A DNA stretch of 64,000 nt, from contig OW028579.1 in the NCBI GenBank assembly GCA_932294295.1, positions 28,221,250 to 28,285,249 of the forward strand, given 5' to 3'. Under the pieces are notes generated by a model. The model did not search any database. It saw only the letters and a program-made list of their open reading frames with translations, and was not told where the DNA came from. Position numbers and translations under genes: made by a program. This DNA comes from Alitta virens (lineage: Eukaryota; Annelida; Polychaeta; Phyllodocida; Nereididae). Below, in pieces: positions 37,001 through 49,837 of this stretch (its first letter is position 1; every line of letters begins with the position of its first letter).

Positions 37001-38001
37001 ATCAATAATCTAGGTTCTACCTTGCATGATCCTGGTTGTTGTTGGATCCTTCACGTTTCTCCTCCCGGTTGATTCTGGAGAGAAAGTTTCCTTGTCAGTC
37101 ACGATTCTTCTTGCCATGACAGTCATGGTGCAGATTGTCATGGACAGTGTTCCTGCGACATCAAGTGGAGTGCCTTTTCTTGGTAACACATTCTTTAATT
37201 GTTTTTATGTACTTGCAACATGAATAAATATGTGTGATTTCTAACTCAGCGTAACTGATTGCAACTGCGCAAACTGCAAAATGTTTTACTTCAGATAGTA
37301 AAAATTTGCCTTATACGTAACTGTTTTGCAAAAAATTGCCGTAACTATGGGGGACTTATTTGTTGCATTTATGGGAATGAATTTTAAGTTATTTGACTTT
37401 AGATTTTCTTTGCTTAAAATAACAAAAAAGTGCACGTTGTTGCTTCAGGTAAATTCATCATGGCTTGTATCATGCTCCTTGCTATGGCTACAGCAATGTC
37501 AGTGACAGTGGTGAATATCTTAGGAAAAGGACAGGCGGTTGAAGCAACAGAGGGACCACCTCAAATGAGTTGTTCATGCTTCAAGGTATGCGGTTTAAGA
37601 GTCCAATAAAAAGTGAATAGTTTTTAAGTATCTTAAACTAATCTAATGAAGTTTGGTAAATTTGTCATTTTTTGACTGCATTCAGCACTTTTAAAGACCA
37701 CAAATTCTGGTTGTTACATTGGCCTTTATCTGAAAATGGAATCAACATTACTGGATACATTGGTCACACATCTTGGCAATATGCTCATTTTTCAAATCAA
37801 GTATGTACTCTGGATAGATTCAAAACTATTAATACAATTCCTTTCCAGAAAAACTATATTTCATCCGAGCCACCAAAAAGATTCCATGACAAGGACAAAT
37901 GTAAGAAAATGGCCGTGTATTTGGACAGACTCTTCTTGATTATTTATCTATTGGTTACTGGGGCTCTAGGCATATGGACTGTTGCCATGGCAACAAAATA
38001 A
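34085..38001 (+). CDS. Cys-loop receptor subunit, type C, copy 2 (intact)
   Basis: Predicted 385-residue subunit. Exons: 34085-34133, 34833-34969, 35587-35631, 36018-36124, 36228-36342, 36470-36715, 37014-37182, 37449-37585, 37849-38001. Signal peptide MLILLFLIGNLATVIS. The Cys-loop is C148/C162 (FPFD), loop-B Trp 169, loop A WVPE, GEK 255-257, M2 258-279, M3 about 291-312, M4 about 366-383. Possible N-glycosylation sites include NLT, NQS, NDT and two NIS. Loop C lies between the cysteines of KPC and LSC and has no CC pair. Exon 8 has TCA where C1 has TGA, so M4 is retained. The exon 4 donor GTTGAT is weak. The dead LINE starts just after the stop codon, so polyadenylation probably lies in LINE sequence. 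Confidence 0.9.
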
Positions 38002-38024
38002 CTGTTATATGTAGCCTAACTGCT

Positions 38025-40236
38025 ATAATAGATAAACTGCCTCCAAACACGAGCACAGGACCAGATGGCATATCAACCAAACTATTATTAAAAGAAATCA
38101 AATCAATTACCAAAACCTGTTGCCATAATTATAAATCAAGCTATATCTACTGGACTATTTCGAGATTTATTAAAAATTGCCAAAATTATCACAATACATA
38201 AAAGGAAGAAAATACATTACTGAACAATTAGACCCATATCTATCTAGCCGGCTATATCTCAAATTTTTGAAAAAGTGATGCATAATCAACTACACCAACA
38301 TTTCAAAACCCTGTTTCATACTCATCTATACCGTTTTCGTGCGGGACACTCAACAGAGCATGCTATCCTAGAAAATATAGACAGTATAACAACCAAAATG
38401 GAAAATGGAAATACTGCATTGCATATACTTTTAGACCTAACCAAAGCATTTGATACAATAGATCATTCATTATAAATCCAAAAACTATCCTGTTATGGAA
38501 TCAGAAACAAAGCTTTAAAACTCTGCAAAAACTATCGAACAAATAGAGAACTATATGTACAATTTTGTGAAAGTTTGTCAGATAACTTAAAAATAACCAC
38601 AGGAGTACCACAGGGATCAATATTAGGTCCCGTTCTTTTCTTAATCTATATAAATTATTTCCATAAGTCTCCAGAAGTCATCAGAAATGATCAATACATA
38701 ATTATTCAAAATTAACAACTGATTAAAAACAAACAAAATGTCACTAAGTAAAGAAAAAATCAAATTCATGCTTTTTCACCCAAAAATTATACTGTCATGT
38801 ATTTTTATTGCCATTTTAATATAAATTCACAATTCACAATTATTATGAATACAATTCATATTTATTAATCATATACCAAAGTAAACTTACTGCATGTATA
38901 AGGTATTACTTGCATGTTATTATGCCACATAGGCTAATCATATGTGTTATATATTACTTACATTACTTATGGTATTTATGAGTACTTAACATTACTTATG
39001 TGTTAAATATAGCACTTCTAATTATATATGTTTGAAATACTTCACATACTTATTTTACTTATATTATTAAAGTCATGTAATTCATTTATATATTTATGTA
39101 TAAAAGCTTAAACACTATATTCATATATACTTAAGGAATATATTACATTAAACTTATAAGGAACTGAAATTGGATAGAACTTACATTTAAGGATTGTATA
39201 AGGTTAGAACATGCATGAAGGGTTAGTTAAGAATCATGTGCCGTAACTTAAGGTCTCAAGCATGGAAGCATGCAACCATTGCATCATGCATGCATGAACA
39301 CAGAATTTAATATCCAATGAATGACTATGTGCAAAGTAATACCATGAGAAATAGCCAATAGAATTGAGCCACATTTGGCCACTGTAAATTGTAACTTTTA
39401 CTTATTGGCAGACTCACTGTTTTTGAGTCTGTTCTGATCTTGACATTGGTCAAGACAATAAACATAGAGGTCACACTCTCTCAGCAAGCAAAGTTCTATC
39501 TTTGTTGAGCTTACACATTTTATACACAACAATACTGCCACTCACACTCCAAATTTAAAATACTAAAATTGAACTAGTAGACCATTTTAACTTCTTCGAT
39601 AAAAAATTGAACCTGGGAACACCAAACAAATAAACTAAACAATAAAATCTCCAAAATAATAGGAATAATAAAGCATCTTAAGCACCAAATACCAACTCAT
39701 ACATCAAGAACATGCCAAAATGCCCTGACAATGCCCCGCATTTACTATGGCATTTTGGCATGGGGGACAAAATCTGAAACAATTAACCAAATGCAAAAGT
39801 AAGCAGTGTGCACCATAACCCTCAGAAAATTCAATGCACATACTGAACCACTGTTCAACTAACAAGGTTTATTGAAAATTGAAGACATTATTAGTTGTTT
39901 TCTATTAACTTAAATTCTATTGTAACCTAGTGCATCAAAATCTCCCTAGATACTTGTGTCAAACAGTTTCCCAGGCAAGAAGGTATACATAATCAGTGAC
40001 GCCTTTCCTTAAATATCAAACTTCAAAATTTTCAATAATTAAGAGATCGCCAAAAATCATAAACCAGACACCCTCAATAATAACAGACAAAATTCATTCA
40101 CACAGCTTGGCAGGTTATCTAAGGTATATTAAAAATTACATCATAAATAATTACTCTGAAACATGCAGCATTTCAAATTGCTATGTCTGCAGAAATTGAG
40201 AAGCAATATATACTGACTCACAATTTTTTCATAAGG
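38025..40236 (+). mobile_element. Degenerate CR1/Jockey-type LINE, unit 2
   Basis: Same dead LINE as in unit 1, beginning in LPPNTSTGPDGISTKLL near 38036-38085. KAFDTIDH is near 38442-38467 and GVPQGSILGPVLFLIYIN near 38600-38656. It contains the nested solo LTR. The unit-2 copy reads GPVLF, where unit 1 reads GSVLF. Confidence 0.85.
38793..39531 (+). mobile_element. Solo LTR nested in the LINE, unit 2
   Basis: Orthologous to 18616-19356: same TG...CA ends and ATAC target duplication (38789-38792 and 39532-39535). Confidence 0.85.
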
Positions 40237-41264
40237 TGACTTTTTGGAATGCCCGCCCACCCGCTAGTGACCGTTGAACAGTGTTTCAATAAAAAACACA
40301 GTCACAGCGTATGTGTACCTATGACATAGATGCATTCCATCAACCTGAACAAAATTTATTGCAAAAAAAATCAATGCAGTTGCCTTCACTTAGCCATTAA
40401 GGCATATGCAAGATGATTGGAAGGTGAATAAACATGCATTCCCACTGATATTTTGTTATCACATAATGCAAGATGAATACAAAAGTGTACTGTCACCATG
40501 GTGTCCAGTAAATTGATCAGAAACACTCTTCACTAATGCATGGATTAACAGTATTGAACCATTCAGCAAAGACAAAAAAATATTTCACAAAAGAAAGGAT
40601 TATTCTGCTATATTTCAGTGACAAACATCTATGAAAGACCATTGAATATAATTATGTTGGTTATAATTGCAATCCTTTCATGGCATGTCTTACCAGTTTC
40701 TACAGGTGAGCTTTGATGTGCTTTAGATTCAATAGTTTGAAGTCCATCCAAATTATGAGTAGATTCATTGTAGGATTCATAATGCATGTCTAAATGTTTT
40801 TCATCTTAGTTTTTCAATCTAAGGAAGGAGCAACACTACAGAAATGTTAGCAGTAAGCCAACTTTCTACCTGTTAGAAATACCTCTGTCACCATTAACTT
40901 CAAATGATGACATTTCTGTCCATTTTCTGCTGCTTTATGCTTTATTTTCAATATTACTGAAAAACAAATGAAAGTTAATTTTCAATGATACATCAAGTAG
41001 AATCCAGATTTTTATCTTGATCAAAATAGGTAGTCTTGACTGTGGGACACTTTGTTATTTCTCACCAAAACTACATCCATTCAATATCTAATACATTTCC
41101 ATTACATTTTAGTAGCACAGCTTCATCTGCATGTTCAAGTATGGAGAGACCTCATGCAGAATTATGATCGAAGAGTCAATCCAGTCTACAATCCAAACAC
41201 AACAATAATCTTGGCTATTGGACTCATCATCGAAACTGTCATTGATCTGGTAGCAAAGACTTAA

Positions 41265-41550
41265 ACCACTATCTCATAAAGCCAAGTGATGATGCAGAGT
41301 AATGACGATCGATGAATCGGCTTCACTCTTGGTCATTTGATGCCTAGAAAAAGCAAGCCAGATTGCTCCCAGATTGCTAGTCTTCTTTACACTCCGACCA
41401 CTCGGCGAGGAAATCACGTCTACACAGCATTCCATATGACCAAGAGTACTCTCAGAGTGACCAAAAGTACTCCCAGAGTGACCAAGAGTACTCCCAGAGT
41501 GAATGGCGAGTGCACGGCGAGTTAACCCCATGTAAATCCCGAGCAATGCT
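41265..41550. mobile_element. Unidentified insertion replacing A3 exon 3
   Basis: About 286 bp with no match in A1 or A2, sitting where intron 2's 3' part and most of exon 3 should be. It is more GC-rich than its surroundings and carries three tandem 21-bp units (41437-41499) of the type TGACCAAGAGTACTCCCAGAG. No terminal repeats or target duplication are evident. It may be a SINE or MITE relic or filler DNA. A4 has the same insertion at 60055-60340. Confidence 0.6.
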
Positions 41551-42159
41551 AAACTTGGCTGTACATGGTAAGTAGATTTTTTTGTTACAATCACCATAAC
41601 AGGTTTTTCTTTCAGTTCCAATTTGCCTGATGGCCTGTAAATGTTTTATTACTAATACAATGAACCTTCAGACATAAAGATATTTTTCTGTCCATCCTCT
41701 TTTTTCTAAATCTTTTTTCTTGGCATACTTTGTTGGTCATAATTATTTGATCACTCTTAAGACATGTTTTTTAACTACTGGTAAGCCCTTGAAAGTGAAA
41801 GTTATGGGACTCCTTGTGGTGTGACTGACGACCTTGAGATCTAGTGACCAACACAGGGCTCTTCAGTTATACCGGAATAGCTCTCCCTATCTCTAGAATG
41901 ACACAAATAACCTTTCAGTTTAACAAGTCATCAAATATAGTATCAAAGACTTATTGACTAAAAACTAGTAAAAAAAACTCTGGATGACAGCAGCAATTGC
42001 CAATTTATTTCATTTATGAGTTTTCGTACAGCAGGGCAAAAACAAAATACACGTGTACTTCAAATTTTACAGTGAATAAATGTCTCCCACTGAGTCCCAG
42101 ACACCATTGCTATTTATACCTTACAGCAGAGCTCATACACTTGGTAACTAAACTCCAGA

Positions 42160-42233
42160 GGATGTCATGTGAATCCAGGACTCTCTTTGGCTGAGGGACG
42201 GCCTTAACCAAATCCTGGATTCATATGACATCC
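42160..42233. repeat. Fold-back hairpin in the A3 pseudogene
   Basis: Same hairpin as in A1 intron 3. The right arm reads 'atcctggattcatatgacatcc', which pairs with the left arm at least as well as the A1 version does. It lies next to the deletion that removed exon 4. Confidence 0.7.
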
Positions 42234-42491
42234 ATTGATGTTATAGGTATCATTAAGCTTGATGGAATAATTCCATATTGTTGTTTAATTTAATTGCAAT
42301 CAAAGTGGGCTGTTATTTTTCTTCTATAGCACCAGAACATCTAGGTAGCAGGTTTCTAATTAGTAGCTCTACACATCGTTTAATCTTATCGTTGTTATGA
42401 AAAATGATTATCACTACCCAGATCGTTCTCCATGTACGGGTACAAATTGTTTATTGAGAACCGGTGTATAGCCTAATCCCTACTTACCCAA

Positions 42492-42771
42492 ATAGCAAAT
42501 CAGGTCAACATCGTTCCAATGTTGACCTTCAGAGGTCATCAGCGGACCAACGTTGAGTCAATGAGGCATGTTATCTGTATGCTACAGTTAGCTTCATATT
42601 ATATGGTCTATTCTACACATCCTATTCCTGGCTGTAGCTATAACTGGCTGAAGCCGGCCACTTTTGTGTACTTCTAGCTTATTTTCAGCTAATTGAAAAA
42701 ATATAAACCTTGACAAATGTAAGCAATTCATCTAGTATGTCATAAATATTTACTTTTAGATCCGCCTTTGA
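42492..42771. other. Extra 280-bp segment in A3 intron 4
   Basis: Present in A3 and A4 (61282-61561) but not in A1 or A2. It begins near an inverted pair GGTCAACAT (42503-42511) and ATGTTGACC (42519-42527). No coding. It may be a small transposon relic, or sequence lost from A1/A2. Edges are approximate. Confidence 0.5.
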
Positions 42772-44828
42772 GTAGCCAGCTAGAGCCAGACAGTTCTGTA
42801 TAGTGGCAGGTAGCATCATAAAGCAGAAGTTGTCTAGCTTGGTCTAGGTTCAATTCAACAAGCCGTTTTTAATGAAACTAACCATATTTTGTAAGTTTCC
42901 GTCGCTGAAACTTTATAGAGTTATTCCTCTTCTGCTGCTTTAGTGTGAATAATGATTTTCGTGAGCTTGAGAGGAGTGGAAACAGGCTGACTATTCTTCC
43001 TGATGGACAAGTAATTTGGATGCCTGTTGCAGCCCATTAAAGACAATGTATCTTGTAAATTTCTAGGTTGCATATTTCCCATTCGATAGACAAAACTGTT
43101 CAACAATGCTGATGTCATGAACCCAATCCACCAGTAAGCTCAAAATGACAGCAACAAAAACGTTCGATATGGTAAAAGCACTACCATCTGACACCTGGAA
43201 GATGGACACTAAACCCTGTTATATCGAGGAATACCTCCATAAAGAAACTTTTCACCTTTTAGCGTGTCAAATAATTCTTTGTAGACAACCATTGTACTTT
43301 GTCTTTTATTTTGTAAGTATTTAATTCACCAACCAAACTGACATTTAAATTCTTGACTATTTCATGCACTTCTAAAAACAGGATAATTCTTTGCTTATTA
43401 TCTTTTTCTCAGATCATCCCCTGCCTTATTTTAGTCATTGTTGGATCCTTCACGTTTCTCCTCCCAGTTGAATCTGGAGAGAAAGTTTCCTTGTCAGTCA
43501 CAATTCTTCTCGCCATGACAGTCATGTTCCAGCTCGTTATGGACAGTGTTCCTGCAACTTCAGGTGGCGTTCCCTTTCTTGGTGAGTTTATTTTGATTTG
43601 CGGAGTTGATTTATGATTTTATATATACTTAAATTTAATGATGTATACATTTTTTCACTTGATGTGAAGTAATTAATACCACTAAAATCAGTAGCCAACA
43701 TAATGTTCCAGTTTCTATTTTAAAAAATTCTTGAAAATCTCCAAAAACAGTGTGATCTTTTAACCATCTTAGTTAAGTCCACCTTCACCTATATATTTTG
43801 TCATAAACATAATTTAGAATCTCAAGATAGTTCTGGACATGAAATCTCTTTATTTTTGCTTTTGACTTATTTTCAATCTTCTTCCAGGGCAATTTATCAT
43901 GACGTGCATTGTGATTAAAGTTGCATCCCCAATGTCTTTTGTTTCAAGGTAATGTTTACTTTAACGCAGCCAAGTAAGAAACTAATGATTACAAGCATAC
44001 TGACTTTCTTTGAAATAATTTTTATCCAAAACTTCGATTCCTGAGCTTTTATTTGCATCCACAAAGTATGATTTAGTTTTGGTAATTACATGCTCAAATC
44101 TGTTCCTTCCTTTTGAAATAGAAAGTTGGCGTTCCATCTGCACGAGTCAATGAATCTGAAGACAAAGCAAAATGGAGGAGGAAGGCGCAGTATTTGGACA
44201 GACTGTTCCTGGCAGTTTATCTCAGGGTTACCATAGCACTAGTCATTTGGATTATTGTCATGGCAACTAAATAAACAAAATTTACTAAGATTCGGTTTGG
44301 TTACAAATGACATTAGTAATACAGACTATAGTGTCCCCGACAGACAGCACGATAACGCAATTGAAGGACTCATAAAAATTCTGTCATTATTCATAGTAAT
44401 GTTTGTGTAACAGAGCAAAGCATGGATTTGTGGTAATTAAATTTACTTAATCTGTTGTTCAACATTTGAATAGAATGTTTTCATCATAGAAATGCGTTTC
44501 TCATCAGCAGCATATATATCGATCAAATCTCATTTGTTGCTTCTTCTGTGTTTATGGCTTTTGGCTAAATACATAGTGCAGATGTGCCAAATATTTACCA
44601 ACATTTTAATAGAATAAATATAAAGAAAAGGTTGAAAAAGATCAGTTTGCTTTTCAAAGTGATAGCTACCACATTGCTGCACACACAAGCCATAATGAAT
44701 TAGACACATTACCAAAAAATTAAAATGAATTTCAGACGATTTACCAATGACAAATATAACAGCTTCAGGACAAAATATAAATATCGGCATATTTTAAGCC
44801 ACATGCCAATTCTCTGGAAGAAACCATT

Positions 44829-47800
44829 ATGCCGCTATTCACAATGCTAATTTTAATGTGTATGTTCTTTGTGCCACTGGCAAAAGCAGGTGAGTCTTAT
44901 TATTCTACTTATTTCTGCTGCTTTAGTGTGAATAATGAGTTTTAGAACTGATGAAAATGCCAAAATATTGTTAATTTGCCTTTGTCTCAACAGCATCATA
45001 TCCGCATGTGGAAATATGGGATGATCTCCTGAAGAATTACAATAAAAAAGTTAACCCTGTGCGAAATCCTGGTACTGCAGTTAACTTGAGTGTAGGAATA
45101 ACCATTGAAACAATCATTGGTCTGGTAAGCACGAATTTCATGATGAAAAAGTCACTGGGTTATCTCGAATAATTCTGAAATGCTGGTTCAAAATCTGAAG
45201 TTAGAGTTTCTGTATCACACCATGAGGACTATAAGTGAAAATTTGCAATTTTGGTAAGTTCCAACATTTTTCATCACTCAGCAGCTGCTGTAAATCAGTG
45301 ATACATCCCAGATAGCATTCCAAATCGGCCCAGCATCGTTTCCTTATAGGCTACTGTTGTTACAAAATTGTATGAACATCGCTAACATTGCATTGCACCA
45401 ATACTGAAAAGATTTGGAATGCCATCTGGATATATCTTATATTAAACTATGGAAAACTTTGTACATTAAACCAACCCAATAATTAAGTCGTTCCTGTAAG
45501 GCTATTAAAGTGCTAAATTGAACTGGATTAAAGCTAAGGTTAATTTGTAAGCTTCTTCTAATACTTCAATATTTTAATCCGAGAGTTAAAATGTAAAATA
45601 AACTTCTTCTCAGACCGAATAAAGATAATGCTGCTTAAAAAAGACATACAGTAGCGGCAGAATGATTGGGAGTATTACAAATTCACCAAAATTTTAATAA
45701 GTTTCATGTTGGATATCACTTGTAAACCAAAGTTGCAAATTGTTGGAGACTGGAGAGCGTTACAAACTTACTAAATTAAAAGTCCTCACGTGACACAGAC
45801 AGATTCAGAATCAGAAGGCCTACGTCCAAATTTTTCAGAACACCATCTTTTCTCTGGATACCCAACGTTGAAGTTATGTTTACTATTCAGTGTTTTTTTA
45901 AGAATCTAATATAGTCTTTTTATATTACAGGATTTCAAAAGCCAGGTTCTCTCATTTAAAGCGTGGGTATTCTTGGTAGGTAATGGTCTATAACAGTATA
46001 GATTAGGGTCTTTCTGAGATTGAAACATCCAGAGCCCAAATAAGGTTATTTTCATGTACAAGCTTATTGTTATGCAGTTTCTTGTTTGCAGTTCTAATAT
46101 CGAGTTAAATGAAAGTTAAATTGTATGATAATCTACGGGATATTCTTTTATTGTTGTGTCATATTTACCTTTATTTAAATCAGCTAGTGAAGTCATTACA
46201 GCAGATTTCATATACTTGGAAACAACATCATGTGAATTTAGTACCCTATGAGTTCATGGACTGCCTGAACCAGTGGGAGTCCTTGATTCACATGCTGTCT
46301 GAAGTTTAGCTCCTTCTCTTTACATGAAAAACCTGACTAGAGAAACTGGAGTTTGTTTTGACCATTGAAGTTATTAATACATTGGTTTTGAGAGTGGGGG
46401 CCTAGCTTAGTGGTATCACGCTGGGCTTCTAACCACTGGGTCCCGGGTTCAATTCCCAGTTGAACCTTAGTTAGATAGTTGTTTCATCCTTCATCTCACT
46501 GCCATGTTTCCTGCCTGTCCTAATTAGCCTACCAGATGCAGAAATACAAAGTGTAAAGCCCTAATCCGCCCACCCACCTTGGTATTGAAGGGCTAGCTAG
46601 ATTGCCTGCACAATATCTTGTGTTGGTCACTGTTCTTTGAAGTCTTCATTAATGTTGCAAAACTTGTCACAAGAGGTCAACCTTTGTCCTCAGGGAAGTA
46701 GGATGGAGAATCGCAATTGTCTCCATTTGTATTATAAACCAAAATGTTATGCATTGTAGAGGCCAAAGGAAATAAGATCTAACTTACTTTGCATTAACTT
46801 CGCACTCATTTTCAATTAATTTAATTGTCTCTGTTTTTCTTAATTCTTGTCTGATTTTAATGTTCCAAAAACCAAAATATTGCCCAAGATTCACTTTACG
46901 TGAATTTCCTCCTACTTCTCCTCCTACTCCTCCTCCTTCCTTCATCTTATCACAACATCTCCCAGCCTCCTCCTCATCCCTTCATCTTCTTCATCTTCTT
47001 CATCTCTTCACCTTATCTCCTTCTCCTCCTCCTCCTCCTCCTCCTCCTCCTCCTCCTCCTCCTCCTCCTCCTCCTCCTCCTCCTCACTAAACAGAATTAA
47101 TTATTATCAATAAATTAAGGTTTATTTCTTGGTCATGTTCATGTCCATCCTCAAGTGAACTTAAACTGGCCCATGACAACCTTGATTCAACTTTATTTAA
47201 AAAAAAATTATATAAATCACTACCAATTTCTTTAGGTTTGGAAGGATGAATTTCTACCCTTCAATACCAGTAAATATGGAACAAGACGATTATTGGCCAG
47301 TAAAAATGAGATTTGGACTCCAGAACTTTCTATTCTATCCTGGTAGGTGGTTAAAATGAAAACACCGTTATTAGATAAACGAACACCTGAACAATATAAT
47401 TGTAATACCAAGATAATCAAACTGGAAGGTTATTAGGAATGTGTTTATAATAAGACAATAAATCACTTGGAAATATATAGTTTTGGCTAACTTCTTTACT
47501 TAAAACTAAGGAATATTTTTACTTGATGAAACAATTTTTTTTTAATAGCTGGGGCAATTTTTGTGTACCAATGGTACTGGGCATCAATGTCTAAAGTCAA
47601 TAAAGTTAGCCCAAGTACAGTGCAGTTGTAAGCACCCCGGGAATCAACCGTCTACCCACCACTTCTGGGCCCACATTGATCAAAATTATTCATCGCATAA
47701 GTTAATTTAAATTGAATTCTATTGACATTTTGCAAAAAGAGTTAAATAGTTCTTTGTATGCAAGTTTAAAATGGTTTTAACTTTCATAGGACTATTACCT

Positions 47801-49787
47801 TACCTGGAATTTTGATTACTATTGACATAATAGACATTTAGGTATTAAATTTAAAAGTTTCTAAATTAGTTTTAGGTGTTCTTGGTGATTTAACATAGTG
47901 AAATACAGAAAGAATAAAAAACACCAACAGTAGAGTATAAAGAAGGTACAAAGAAAGCAACAACATGCAAGTATCATCGTTGACCCAAACGGAGACGCTG
48001 TTTGGATGCCAGCTGCTATTTTTCACATCATTTGCCCTGTAAAGGTTAGCTTTTCATTTTTCCATACATTTGAAAGATAATATGTTGATAACTAAGCATG
48101 ATGGTCGAGTAAAGAATTTTGTATTATAAGATCTTTCCTCAGTAGGTGCTGAAAGTAGGTCAATCACGGTGTCCGTTAAATTTTATTAACTTGATGGCAA
48201 ACAAAGTAGTTTAATAAATATTGTCTGATATGATGTTGTACCATTATATATGCACAGGGACTTGCTTTGTTGGATTTGTATGATAAATATAATCTGATCT
48301 ACGCTGTCAAATTACTTGCTGCTCCCCAAATTCCAGGGTCTGTGGATGAGGAATAAAGTACATTTGATTCTGGTTTTAGGTTGAATATTTCCCATTTGAT
48401 ACCCAAAAATGTTCAATCCAGCTAACAGCATGGACACAACCTATGAAGGCACTTACTATGTCAGCATCAGGACAAATGAATGTCATCCAAAATTTACCAT
48501 CGAGTGAATGGAGTATAAAGACTTCACATTGCAACACATCGGTTAAGGATTATGGAGATTTTGATATATACTCATCTTTCGAGTGTTCAATTATCCTTTC
48601 CAGACAACCATTGTACTATGTGTTCAATCTGGTGAGTGCAGGGTGAACCATGAAAGAAAGAAAAGATCTAATAATATTTAACCATAAGGAAAATTTTTGG
48701 CAGATATATTAATTTTAGGGCTATTTATTCGATTCTCTACAATGCAGAATTATACAATATACAAATACATACTATTATGTAAATGCTTTGTGAAAAGATT
48801 TGCCAAAAGGGCAGTTGTTTCTGTTGTTTTCCTATTTATGGATTGTGAAACAACAATGCACCTTTATCTATGAAGTAAATTGATAATTTCAAAAAAATTT
48901 TAAATCTGAATTGTGGTAAATCCTTAAAAAACATTGGTCTTCTTCAGGTTATCCCTTGCATGATCCTGGTGATTGTTGGAGCCTTCACTTTTCTCCTCCC
49001 AGTTGATTCTGGAGAGAAAGTTTCCTTGTCAGTCACGATTCTTCTTGCCATGACAGTCATGGTGCAGCTTGTCATGGACAGTGTACCTGCCGCCTCAAAT
49101 GGAGTGCCTTTTCTGGGTAAGAGACATAGAAATGTAACAAACACACTGTATGTTTGCTCAAGACTATGCTACATATAGTTTGTAATGATATTAATCAATA
49201 CATGCTTCAATGATTGACGTCGACTTCACATTTTATGATATCATATTTTAGAATTGTAAGTTATACAAAGCACTCTGGATCCAATTGAATCTGCCATTTA
49301 GACTTTATAAATTCAGTAGTAATTTGATCAATTCAATTCAATTTTTTTTAAAGTACAAATGTAAATTTCAGTTAGTTTATGTACTGTTTTTAGGTCAATT
49401 TATTATGACTGGCATAGTTCTCCTTGCCATGGCAACGGCAATGTCGGTCACTGTTGTCAACATTGCGGATAAAGGACAATCAGATTCCAACGAGAGCAAA
49501 CCACACATGGGAAGCACTAAGGTGAATTAACATTCAAACTTTTATGATAATGGTTCAGAAAAACAAAAGAACATCTCAACATCATGCCTGGAAGCCAATC
49601 AATATATTAAAAAATACATCAGGTTTAAAGTAATAATACAAAGCTTGAGTATTATTCTGTACAATGGCAATTAAAGATTGAATTAATATTTTAATGGGTA
49701 AGATCATAATCAATATTAGTTGAATAGCCTACTAAAATAAGTAAATTAACGTAGGATAGTATTAAATATAAGATAAAATGTAATTTT

Positions 49788-49837
<50 letters not shown>

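Larger units (their letters stand above)
40654..44274 (+). pseudogene. Type A receptor subunit pseudogene, copy 3
   Basis: Exons 1 (40654-40705) and 2 (41113-41249) are intact. Exon 3 keeps only its last 17 bp (41551-41567); the rest and its acceptor are replaced by foreign sequence. Exon 4 is missing in a deletion of nearly 1 kb near 42240. Exon 5 (42944 to about 43030) has lost its end, including the first Cys of the Cys-loop and the donor. Exon 6 (43067-43312) has TGA for the conserved loop-B Trp codon (43118-43120). Exon 7 (43413-43581) is intact. Exon 8 (43888-43948) has a 55-bp deletion that removes M3 and shifts the frame. Exon 9 (44122-44274) is open, with an Arg inside M4. It cannot make a channel. 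A4 shares all these lesions. Confidence 0.93.

Noticed and set aside
46860..47100. Proline-rich and leucine-rich open frames
   Set aside because: Produced by the CCT microsatellite in B3 intron 3; not conserved as proteins in B1 or B2.
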